From: Terriglobales bacterium
GTDB taxonomy: Bacteria; Acidobacteriota; Terriglobia; Terriglobales; SCQP01
Direction: 5' to 3'
Assembly (NCBI GenBank): GCA_025450725.1
Contig: JANWLQ010000005.1
Location: 1 to 36,699 of the forward strand
Length of the DNA stretch: 36,699 bases
Below, one piece after another: positions 16,394 to 24,964 of this stretch (within the stretch, counting starts at the first letter, position 1; each line of letters starts with the position of its first letter). Position numbers and translations under genes: made by a program. A model generated the notes under the pieces. The model did no database searches, was not told the origin of the DNA, and worked only from the letters and a program-made list of their open reading frames with translations.

Positions 16394-17414
16394 GATGTTC
16401 TGGCTTCTCGATTCCGAGTGGCGGGCGGCCCGATGCGGCCCGATTCCCGAACCGGTCAGGAATGGCGCCTGCCCACTCATCTCGTGTTGCGCGCCTCTCA
16501 TAATAAACGGCAAATTCATCCCAAGCCGCATCTTCTCGCCAGACCAGAGGCACGCACGCAGCCGGATCCGTATTGATCCGGACCGGCGGTTCGGGAAATT
16601 CCGACTGTTTCGCAAGTTGCAAGTCGCAGGCCAATCCCAACCGCGATTTCATTTCGCGCGCACAGCGCTGTGCAAAAGCACCTTGGGTCTCGACGTAGCC
16701 CGACGGGCAGAACCGCCGCTGGCCCAAGACCGGCAGCTCGGCAGCGAACCGCGCATAGGCCATGGCCAGCAACGAAACATGGATATTGTCGCGCACGTAG
16801 GAAGGCGTCGCCACCCGCGCCGGCTCTGCGGCATACCATGCTTTCATCAAATAGGACGTGAAGCGCGGCTCTTCGTACGGTCCAACTGGATTGGCGATTA
16901 CGAACTTTCCCAGCCCCACCTGCGCGCGCGCTGCATAGAAGGCAAAGGAACGGGCGGTGAGTTCCTTGGAGAGGCCATACGGGTTGATTGCTCCGAGCGG
17001 CTCGGAACCAGCGCCCTCACCGCCTTCGAACACGCTCCCCGTTAGTAACAGCCGGCGGCAGCCGGCGCGCTTGAGTCGCTCGAGCACCTGCGCAACATTG
17101 TGGGTATTTGCCGCCAGCGCGCGGCTGGCGTCAAAGTCGTCATTCCTGTAATTGGCGACTTCAGCCGCATGATGGCAAAAAAGATCGAACGGGCCATGGC
17201 GCTCGATGACGCTTAGAAATTGGGACGTTCCGAATGGAGCTTCCCATTCGCAGTTGGTGTCCGGCGGTATCATGGCCAGGCGCTCCTGCCGAATTCCGTG
17301 ATAGGAATCTTTCGTTCCGCGCATCACCGCGCAGACCCCATGTCCGGCTTTCCCAAGTTCTCGCACGAACCAGATTCCGGTGAAGGAACTTGCTCCTGTA
17401 AACAGAATCCTCAT
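16386..17414 (-). CDS. NAD-dependent epimerase/dehydratase (extended SDR), putative CDP-4-keto-6-deoxyhexose reductase
   Basis: MRILFTGASSFTGIWFVRELGKAG; INPYGLSKEL; located between rfbG and rfbF. Confidence 0.8.
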   Translation of the reverse strand: MRILFTGASSFTGIWFVRELGKAGHGVCAVMRGTKDSYHGIRQERLAMIPPDTNCEWEAPFGTSQFLSVIERHGPFDLFCHHAAEVANYRNDDFDASRALAANTHNVAQVLERLKRAGCRRLLLTGSVFEGGEGAGSEPLGAINPYGLSKELTARSFAFYAARAQVGLGKFVIANPVGPYEEPRFTSYLMKAWYAAEPARVATPSYVRDNIHVSLLAMAYARFAAELPVLGQRRFCPSGYVETQGAFAQRCAREMKSRLGLACDLQLAKQSEFPEPPVRINTDPAACVPLVWREDAAWDEFAVYYERRATRDEWAGAIPDRFGNRAASGRPPLGIEKPEHHA

Positions 17415-17466
17415 CGAAGTTGATTCACTTTCACATACCGCATGGCGCAGTCCGAAGCCGGCATTT

Positions 17467-18306
17467 TCACGCGCCGGCCTTTTGCTGGCGCGCGCGCAGT
17501 GGCACCCGCCAGGGCGCATCGCCCGACGCCCAGAGCTGACAAAGTGCGTCGTGATCGCGCTGCGTATCCATGCATTCCCAAAATCCCCGGTGCCGAAACA
17601 CATTCAGCTGCCCGTCCTCCGCCAAGCGGCGCAACGGAACGCGTTCCAGAACGCAGGCATCGTCAGCGATGACGTATTTCAGAAATTCCCGTCGAAAGAA
17701 AAAATAACCTCCATTGATCCACATGTCTTGAATGGCAGGTTTCTCGTGGAATGCAATCGCCTGGTCGCCATCGATCTGAAACTCGCCGAATCGGGACGGC
17801 GGGTTGACGCCGAGCACGGTTCCGATCTGAGGCCTCGTACAATGAAAATCCCATTCCCGGCCAAGATCCGCATCCGTTAAGCCGTCCCCATAGGTTACGC
17901 CGAAGTGACTGGCGGCGCCGAGATAGCGCTCCGCCGCGCGGCGGACGCGCGCACCCGTCATTGCCTTTTCGCCCGTGAAGGCCACCGTCACCCGCCAATC
18001 CAAGCGTTCGGGCTGCTCATGAAAGGTCACCGAATTCGACGCCAGTTCGATCGTCGCGTCGTGACGATGGGCATAAAATTTCAAAAAGTAATCTTTAATA
18101 TATTCGCTTTTGTACCCCGTACAGAGCACGAAATGCCGAAATCCATGAGTTGCATACGTGTGCATGATGTGGAGCAGAATCGGATCCGAGCCGATCGGGA
18201 CCATGGGCTTGGGGCAAAACTCCGTATGCTCTTTCAGGCGGGTACCCATGCCTCCGCAGAGAACGAAAATCGGCACTGATTTGGGATCGATAATTTCAGA
18301 AGTCAT
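17467..18306 (-). CDS. rfbF: Glucose-1-phosphate cytidylyltransferase
   Basis: VPIFVLCGGMGTRLKEHTEFCPKPMVPIGSDPILLHIMHTYATHG, TYGDGLTDADL, DMWINGGYFFFRREF. Confidence 0.95.
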   Translation of the reverse strand: MTSEIIDPKSVPIFVLCGGMGTRLKEHTEFCPKPMVPIGSDPILLHIMHTYATHGFRHFVLCTGYKSEYIKDYFLKFYAHRHDATIELASNSVTFHEQPERLDWRVTVAFTGEKAMTGARVRRAAERYLGAASHFGVTYGDGLTDADLGREWDFHCTRPQIGTVLGVNPPSRFGEFQIDGDQAIAFHEKPAIQDMWINGGYFFFRREFLKYVIADDACVLERVPLRRLAEDGQLNVFRHRGFWECMDTQRDHDALCQLWASGDAPWRVPLRARQQKAGA

Positions 18307-18326
18307 CTTCTACAGGTCCTCTGACC

Positions 18327-19415
18327 TCATGCCTTGGCGGTGACCGGCTTGCCCTCTCCTGCCAAACGGCTTTCGTATTGTTGCCGGTAGTAGTCCTGAA
18401 AACTGGTGTCGTGCGCCTTTTCGAGCCAAGCCGCGTTCCGTTGGTACCACTCGACAGTAGCGGCCATGCCTTCACTCAGCCGAATCCTGGGGCGCCATCC
18501 CAACTCCTGATGGGCTCGAGTGGAATCCAGGGAATAACGCATATCGTGACCGGGTCGATCGGCCACGCGCCGGATCAAGGTGGTGGACTTGCCCATGATG
18601 GATAACAATTGTTCTAGAAGATCGAGGTTGGCCACCTCGTCCGCGCCACCTAAATTGTAGACTCGGCCCGGCTCGCCGCGCTCCAGCGCGGCCACAATAC
18701 CGCGGCAGTGATCCTCTACGTGTATCCAATTGCGAACGTTTAGCCCGGTGCCGTAAAGCGGAATCGTGCGATCAGCGCTGGCGTTGGCGATCGCCAGCGG
18801 AATCAGCTTTTCGGGAAACTGATAAGGTCCGTAATTGTTGGAACCGCGGGTTATGATCACGGGCAGCCCGTGCGTTTTTCCTGCCGCGCGAGCTAACAGA
18901 TCGCCGCCTGCCTTGGAGGCGGCATAAGGCGAATTGGGCGCCATCGGCGAGTCTTCCCGAAAACTTCCCGTCGGCCCTAAGCTGCCATAAACCTCATCCG
19001 TGCTGACCTGCAAAAAACGCTCAACGCTGTGACGCCGGGCGGCATCCAGTAGTATTTGTGTCCCACCCACGTTGGTGTGAATGAATTGCGAGGCATCCCC
19101 GATGCTGCGATCAACGTGGCTTTCCGCCGCAAAATGAACGACCGCATGGGGCCGGAAACTTGCGAATGCAGTCTCAACGGCTTCCGCGTTCCCGATGTCG
19201 CCCAAGCTAAAGTGGTAGCGCGGGTTTGATTCGAATTCGGCCAGGTTCTCGCGGCGGCCGGCATACGTCAGACAGTCGAGGTTCAGGATGGCCGGACCTT
19301 GAGGATCGGCAAGTAACATTCGCACGAAGTTGGTGCCGATGAAGCCGCAACAACCTGTAACGAGCCAGCGCCGATTTCCGGTGTCGGGCGGGCGGGGGGT
19401 AGTGACTTGTACCAT
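18327..19415 (-). CDS. rfbB: dTDP-glucose 4,6-dehydratase
   Basis: LVTGCCGFIGTNFVRMLL, VVHFAAESHVDRSIGDASQFIHTNVGGTQILLDAAR, VSTDEVYGSLG, PYAASKAGGDLL, RGSNNYGPYQFPEKLIPL. Confidence 0.95.
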   Translation of the reverse strand: MVQVTTPRPPDTGNRRWLVTGCCGFIGTNFVRMLLADPQGPAILNLDCLTYAGRRENLAEFESNPRYHFSLGDIGNAEAVETAFASFRPHAVVHFAAESHVDRSIGDASQFIHTNVGGTQILLDAARRHSVERFLQVSTDEVYGSLGPTGSFREDSPMAPNSPYAASKAGGDLLARAAGKTHGLPVIITRGSNNYGPYQFPEKLIPLAIANASADRTIPLYGTGLNVRNWIHVEDHCRGIVAALERGEPGRVYNLGGADEVANLDLLEQLLSIMGKSTTLIRRVADRPGHDMRYSLDSTRAHQELGWRPRIRLSEGMAATVEWYQRNAAWLEKAHDTSFQDYYRQQYESRLAGEGKPVTAKA

Positions 19416-19519
19416 AATAATTGTACCTGCGCTGTTCTTGTGCCGCCAGCATTCGCAGCTCGCCTACACTGCGCGCGCCGTTTCCCGTTGCCGTAGCGGT
19501 CGCGGGGGGGGGCGGCCGA

Positions 19520-20272
19520 TTACCGCCCGGAGACAGCCGCCATCGTGTGCGATGCGTCGTGCACCATTGCCTCAACCAGTACAGAAACCCGGTGGAGTGA
19601 TTCGAACGTTCCGGCATCGCTCCACCATCCGTCAACCAGCGAGTGGTGAAGATGCTGTTCCGCAAGATAGAGATTATTAACGTCGGTGATCTCGAGCTCC
19701 TTGCGATTCGATGGCCGGCATCGCTCGATTTTTTCAAATACGCTCGCATCGTAGAAATAGCAGCCGGTCACGGCAAAGTGCGATGCCGGTTGCCGCGGTT
19801 TCTCCGCGATGTGAACGATCCGGCCATTTTCAATCGTGGGAACGCCAAAGCGGGTTGGGTCGGAGACTTCTTTGAGTAGCACACGAGCGCCGCCGCCTTG
19901 CTGGTCAAACTCACGCGCTGCCGAGCTGATTCCATTCTGAAAAATGTTATCCCCCAGCAGGACGGCAATGTCGTCGCTCCCAGCGAACGGCTGGGCCAGG
20001 CGAAGCGCGGCCGCAATGCCCCCTTCTCCACGCTGATATGCGTAACGCAATGTGCAGCCAAATTCCTCGCCGTTTTCCAACAAACGCAAAAAATCGCCGG
20101 CATTGTTCCCGCCCGTCACCAGGAGGATATCTCGAATTCCAGCATCCGCCAGAGTCTGAAGCGGAAAATACACCATGGGCCGGTCGTAAATCGGCAGAAG
20201 ATGTTTATTCGTAATCTTTGTTAGCGGCAGGAGCCTACTACCCAAGCCGCCGGCCAGAATGACGCCCTTCAT
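19520..20272 (-). CDS. rfbA: Glucose-1-phosphate thymidylyltransferase (short form)
   Basis: MKGVILAGGLGSRLLPLTKITNKHLLPIYDRPMVYFPLQTL, GEEFGCTLRYAYQRGEGGIAAALRLA, VLLGDNIFQ, VTGCYFYD, LEITDVN. Confidence 0.9.
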   Translation of the reverse strand: MKGVILAGGLGSRLLPLTKITNKHLLPIYDRPMVYFPLQTLADAGIRDILLVTGGNNAGDFLRLLENGEEFGCTLRYAYQRGEGGIAAALRLAQPFAGSDDIAVLLGDNIFQNGISSAAREFDQQGGGARVLLKEVSDPTRFGVPTIENGRIVHIAEKPRQPASHFAVTGCYFYDASVFEKIERCRPSNRKELEITDVNNLYLAEQHLHHSLVDGWWSDAGTFESLHRVSVLVEAMVHDASHTMAAVSGR

Positions 20273-20510
20273 ATTTGAACTCCTTGCCTGTTCCTTCCCT
20301 CAGGACTACCGCAATTCGGACGCGCGGGACAATGGATTATAGCATGGGGTCTGGACATTGTGGTGCACCGCGGCGGCCAGCCGGCGTCCTGCCGGCGGAA
20401 CGGTCTGGCCGCTGGTCCGCAGCGAAAAGCCAAGCCCGGCCGCGCGATGCCTGGCGCGGCGGTTACACAACGGTAACAGAACTTGCGCGGCCCCGATGGT
20501 AATATTGATC

Positions 20511-22340
20511 ATGCTACGATTTACTATGATCAGTGGGGTGATTCTCGCGATTGCGACTAACCCAGCATTACTCGCTCGGCTGGCTTGCCAGCATCTTTCA
20601 TTGATAACTACATCCGAATTCTCGACTTGGACCGCCAACGTGGTGACGCCGGTCACCGCTCCTGGTACATTCGCAATCACCATTGAGCCGGGGTTTATTG
20701 ACAGCACGGCCGGGCGTTCGGCACCCACGCTCACGGAAGGAGGCCAAGTGGCGGTTGATACCGGTGGTGCGGCAGAGGTCGTCACGGCAACCCGAGTCAC
20801 CTGCAGCATGAGTCCGGTCTCGCACTGCAGCGCGACCGCTACATTTCGCAATTCTCACCCCGGCAACGGCACGCCGGCCCACTCGGCGTCGGCAGGCTTA
20901 CAGGAGGCGATTGATTCCGCGATCGCGGCCGGTGGCGGCGGCGTCGAAATTACGCCTAATTATGGAGCCAGCAACGCAAGTCTCAATTCCGCCGTCGGGG
21001 CAGCGACGGTTTTCCTGGTGGACGACCGCGGTAGTGGCCCGGGCTTTTGGGTGTGGCAGGGCGGCCAATACCAGTGGTCTATTCCGAGCGCGGGGGGGCA
21101 ATTGCGCGCGAGCGCGCCGGCTATAACACCGGAATCAATCGAAGGAACGGTTTTCAGCGATCAGTTTGGTTCCGGCACACTGTCCGCTCAAGTAAGTCTC
21201 GCCTGCGCGTCTTTGAGTGGGGCACCAGGAATCGTGGTGGTGCCGGCGAGCGCGCCGGCTGGTTCACTGCCGGTATTGCCCGGGGGTTGCATAGTCCAAG
21301 ACGATCGCGGTAACACCGGCAATGGGGGCATTTTGTTCAGCCGTGAATTGCCCGGGAACGATGAACAATACGGATTTTCATTTGCCACCCAGAATCTGGC
21401 CTCCGACGGCCAATCGTCGGTTGCCCTCCTGGGAGAAGTGGCGCCAGGAGTGAGTGGTGCCAATGTAACTGGCGTGCGGGGCCAGGTTTTTTCGGCCGGT
21501 TCAAGCGGGGTTTACGGAATCAACTTCGGCAGCGGCGGATTCGGCGGCGTGGGCGTGCAGGGAGACGTGACCAACCTGCCGGGAAGCGTGGGCGTCAAGG
21601 GAACCGGCTGCCACAGTGGGGGCACGGAGGCGGCACCATGCATTGGCATTTTTGGATCAGTCGTCGGCAATCCCACCTACAACGGCAACATCGCCGTTTA
21701 TGCACAGAACGACAATGGCATTCCCCTTGCCGCGAATTTGACCGACACTGCGGGGTCCATCGATCCAACCGTCATTCGCGCCCAAAGCGCCGAGCCCACC
21801 AGCACAAATATGTCCATTCTCAATTCTTCGACCGGAGGCAAGAGGTGGGATTGGCTCTCCGCCGGGGCGGCGAATCATTGTTCCGTGGCAGCCGGCTCGA
21901 TGGCATTCTGGGATGCAAGCGACGATCGCTGCCCGGTGGTGATTGCTGCTTCAGCTGCAGGTCAGGAGTTAAGCGTAAGCAGCGCCGGCGTGAGTACGCC
22001 AGGCGCTCTCATATCTACCGTGCCACCCGGAACGCCACCACTCCAGGTGAGCAGTTCGACTCCAGTGCTGAACTTAACTTCGGCACCGGTCGCCTACACG
22101 CCTGCGGGTGTGCAGGCGCTCAATCTGCATCTCGTAAGCGGTACCTGCACGGCCGCGACCAATTGTTCGATCAGCTTTCAGGGGGCAGCCGCCTTCAGCA
22201 ATGCGAGCAGTTATGTTTGCAGCGCCAATGATGCGAGCAACGCGAATCCCGTCGCGGTTCATGCCGCTGACGGTGGACACGCCACACTTTCGGGCACCGC
22301 AGGCGATGTAATCAATTTCCTTTGTGTCGGGAATCCGTAG
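20511..22340 (+). CDS. Secreted hypothetical protein sharing an N-terminal module with the 6374..9595 product
   Basis: Signal-like N-terminus MLRFTMISGVILAIATNPALLA; SAGLQEAIDSAIAAGGGGVEITPNYG...VFLVDDRGSGPGFWVWQGGQYQW parallels the 1073-aa protein; Gly-rich middle (GSSGVYGINFGSGGFGGVGVQGDV). Confidence 0.7.
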   Translation: MLRFTMISGVILAIATNPALLARLACQHLSLITTSEFSTWTANVVTPVTAPGTFAITIEPGFIDSTAGRSAPTLTEGGQVAVDTGGAAEVVTATRVTCSMSPVSHCSATATFRNSHPGNGTPAHSASAGLQEAIDSAIAAGGGGVEITPNYGASNASLNSAVGAATVFLVDDRGSGPGFWVWQGGQYQWSIPSAGGQLRASAPAITPESIEGTVFSDQFGSGTLSAQVSLACASLSGAPGIVVVPASAPAGSLPVLPGGCIVQDDRGNTGNGGILFSRELPGNDEQYGFSFATQNLASDGQSSVALLGEVAPGVSGANVTGVRGQVFSAGSSGVYGINFGSGGFGGVGVQGDVTNLPGSVGVKGTGCHSGGTEAAPCIGIFGSVVGNPTYNGNIAVYAQNDNGIPLAANLTDTAGSIDPTVIRAQSAEPTSTNMSILNSSTGGKRWDWLSAGAANHCSVAAGSMAFWDASDDRCPVVIAASAAGQELSVSSAGVSTPGALISTVPPGTPPLQVSSSTPVLNLTSAPVAYTPAGVQALNLHLVSGTCTAATNCSISFQGAAAFSNASSYVCSANDASNANPVAVHAADGGHATLSGTAGDVINFLCVGNP

Positions 22341-22367
22341 CCCTGGCGCGGCATTGCGAGGCGAGGA

Positions 22368-23336
22368 CTAAACCTCTGGCGGCGAAGGATTGGCGTATAT
22401 GCTATCCCAATAAAAATCTTGAGCGCTCAGTTTTCTGATTAATCCGTGGTGCAAGTGCGCGCCGTTCTCACCAACTTTATAGCCGAGGTATTTCGCCGCC
22501 AGCACCAACAACCCATAAGGGAGCGCCCATGGCTGGCTTTTCCAAAGCTGGCCGAGCATAATGCGGGAATAGTCGCGGCCCCGGCTCTCGTCGGCGGCCG
22601 CCGCAAAGACGCGTTCGGCGCCCCATCGTCTTTCGTAACCGACATCGAAATAGCGCTTAAACTCCTGCTTGAGTCCATATTTATGCGAGTGAAAGACAAC
22701 GGCATCAGCGACGTAGGCAATCCGGCCACCACTCGCCAATAGGCGGACCGCCGCGTTCGCATCTTCCTGGGTGAGAGCCGGACGGAAGCCGCCGATGCGA
22801 TCCAAGGTGGAATTGAGCCAGGCGGCGCAGGAATTGGAGCAAAAGTAAAGATAGGCTCCATATTGGTCATGATCCTGGGCGGTGCGCACGTGACCGACGT
22901 CTGGATAATTAAATTGGCGTGGAAACGATTCCAAGAACCCGGCTCCGGGATGAGGAATTTGACGCGCGTACGCGACATCGGCTTCGCCGGACACAAGGGG
23001 GCGCAGCAGGCGGGTCAGCATGTCCGGGTGGGCTGGAATCGCGTCCGGAGTCATCATGACGACAATATCGGTACCGAGAAATTTCCGCGCCAGCTCACGG
23101 GTGGCGCCATGGTTGAAATGGGAGCGTTCGACGACCAGAGTTTCGGCACCCAAGCGCTGAGCCAGATCGACGGTGCCATCGCGGGAGCTGGAATTGACGA
23201 CGACCAGGCGGGGGCGTTCGGCAAAAGCTTGCAATGGCGGCAGCGAGCGTGGCAGCAGCTGGGCGGCGTTGTGAGTGATGACCGCTATTCCGACCGAGGG
23301 AGACGGCTGGAGCATGGAAGAGTTGGCAAGGGTCAT
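22368..23336 (-). CDS. Glycosyltransferase family 2 (rhamnosyltransferase-like)
   Basis: VGIAVITHNAAQLLPRSLPPLQ, VVNSSSRDGTVDLAQRLGAETLVVERSHFNHGATRELARK, MMTPDAIP. Confidence 0.88.
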   Translation of the reverse strand: MTLANSSMLQPSPSVGIAVITHNAAQLLPRSLPPLQAFAERPRLVVVNSSSRDGTVDLAQRLGAETLVVERSHFNHGATRELARKFLGTDIVVMMTPDAIPAHPDMLTRLLRPLVSGEADVAYARQIPHPGAGFLESFPRQFNYPDVGHVRTAQDHDQYGAYLYFCSNSCAAWLNSTLDRIGGFRPALTQEDANAAVRLLASGGRIAYVADAVVFHSHKYGLKQEFKRYFDVGYERRWGAERVFAAAADESRGRDYSRIMLGQLWKSQPWALPYGLLVLAAKYLGYKVGENGAHLHHGLIRKLSAQDFYWDSIYANPSPPEV

Positions 23337-23343
23337 AAGAGAT

Positions 23344-24717
23344 CTAGCCGCGAGCCGGGGCGGCATTGGCGACCGGTCCGCGAAGTTTTTTATGCCGGAC
23401 GGAAGTCAGATCGGCCTCGGTGACGACTATTTTGGCGGGGGCCTTGAAATTTGCCAACTCTTGCAGGCAGGCCTTGCGTAAGCGCAGCTTCAAGGCAGCC
23501 GCGTCTTCGGGCGCCAAGAGGCGCACGGTGGCGACGACGATGTGGCCCAGCAGAGGATGAGATTCGCCGTACACGGCGGCATCCCGGATATTGTCCTGCC
23601 GAAGGAGAACCTCTTCGACTTCGGCGGGGTAGACTTTCTGGCCTCCGACATTGATAAGGTCGGAGGTGCGACCCAGGATGCGAAAGTATTCACCGTCGAC
23701 TTCGACTGAATCATGGGTGTTGAACCAGCCGTCCTGGTCGAATTCCGAGGGGGCATTGAGATAACCGACCATGGCGTATTGCGATCGGATCCAAAGGACG
23801 CCATCCACCACCTTGGTGGCAAAGCCCTCACCGCCGATGCGGACCCAGGTGGAGCCGTCGGCGCGTGAGCGCGAGTGTAGGACCCCCACCTCGGACAGGC
23901 CGTAGGTCTGCTGCAGTTCAGCCCAGGGAAATTCGGCACGAACCCGGTCGAGGGTGGCCTGGGGCATGACTTCGGTGCCGTAGCTAATCCGGTTCAAACT
24001 TTTGAGAGTGTAGTTTTTATAAACCCCGGAGACCATCAGCATGGTCAAGAACGAGGGCGTGGTAGGCAGCAAAGTCACGTGGTGACGATCAATGGCGGTG
24101 CAGACTGCATCAACGCTGCGCTCTCTCACCGTGACCACGGTACCGAGGCTGGCGGTGATGGCCATCAAGGTATTGATCCCTCCAAAGTGGTCGAGCATGA
24201 GAAAGGGAATGGCAACGACAGGCTGGCGCGGCTTGATAAATTTTCCCGCCACCCGGGCGAGGTCGTGCAGGATGCCTTTCGGCTGTCCGGTGGAACCGGA
24301 GCTAAATAGAATCAGGCCGGGAGCCTGCCCGGCGCGAAATGGGGCGAGAATCGGCTCGGAGGTGAGCGGGGCGACGGGGTGGGGAGCGAGGGAAAAATCG
24401 GCGGCGGTCGGGTCAAATTCCGCCCGCCACTCGCAGCCGGAGATACGCAAGGCGGCTTCGTGCTCGATGACCCCCTGGCGCGCGAGGGGGATGGCCAGAC
24501 AGCGGCGGCGGGCGAGTGCCATGAGGAGGCAGAAAACCGCTGGCGAATAATCGCCGACGGCGGCGACGCGATCGCCGGGGGCGACGTGTGCGGCTTCCAG
24601 GCGCTTTTCGCAGGCGAGGATGCGCGCGAGGACGTCGGAGTAGCTAACTTCCGTATCTTCGTGGATAAAGGCGGTACGGTCGCCGCCTTCCCGGAGCCGT
24701 TCGAAGAACCAATCCAA
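23344..24717 (-). CDS. AMP-dependent acyl-CoA/acyl-ACP synthetase (ANL superfamily)
   Basis: LILFSSGSTGQPKGILHD (P-loop), LQQTYGLSEVG, GWFNTHDSVEVDGEYFRILGRTSDLINVGGQKVYPAEVEEVL. Confidence 0.92.
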   Translation of the reverse strand: MDWFFERLREGGDRTAFIHEDTEVSYSDVLARILACEKRLEAAHVAPGDRVAAVGDYSPAVFCLLMALARRRCLAIPLARQGVIEHEAALRISGCEWRAEFDPTAADFSLAPHPVAPLTSEPILAPFRAGQAPGLILFSSGSTGQPKGILHDLARVAGKFIKPRQPVVAIPFLMLDHFGGINTLMAITASLGTVVTVRERSVDAVCTAIDRHHVTLLPTTPSFLTMLMVSGVYKNYTLKSLNRISYGTEVMPQATLDRVRAEFPWAELQQTYGLSEVGVLHSRSRADGSTWVRIGGEGFATKVVDGVLWIRSQYAMVGYLNAPSEFDQDGWFNTHDSVEVDGEYFRILGRTSDLINVGGQKVYPAEVEEVLLRQDNIRDAAVYGESHPLLGHIVVATVRLLAPEDAAALKLRLRKACLQELANFKAPAKIVVTEADLTSVRHKKLRGPVANAAPARG

Positions 24718-24718
24718 A

Positions 24719-24964
24719 TTAGACCTCTTTCAGTTGTTCGCTCACGGTCAAGCGCAGGAGTGGCAGCGAGGACAGATTGGCTGCCTCCTCATCGGGGATG
24801 GAAATGTGAAACTCCTCTTCGAGGGCGAGAATGAGGTTCATGTGGCGCAGCGAATCCCAGCTGCTCACGGTATCCATGCTCGCCTCGGGCGGGATGTTAC
24901 CCGGGGGTATGCCCAGAACGGCGCCGAGCACACGTTTGATGCGTTCTTCTTGGTTATCCGGCAT
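24719..24964 (-). CDS. Acyl carrier protein (ACP1)
   Basis: 81 aa; phosphopantetheine site motif SSWDSLRHMNLILALEEEFHISIPDEEA. Confidence 0.9.
   Translation of the reverse strand: MPDNQEERIKRVLGAVLGIPPGNIPPEASMDTVSSWDSLRHMNLILALEEEFHISIPDEEAANLSSLPLLRLTVSEQLKEV

Noticed and set aside
15716-16576. 286-aa plus-strand ORF
   Set aside because: Antisense to rfbG and the SDR gene; no family signature.
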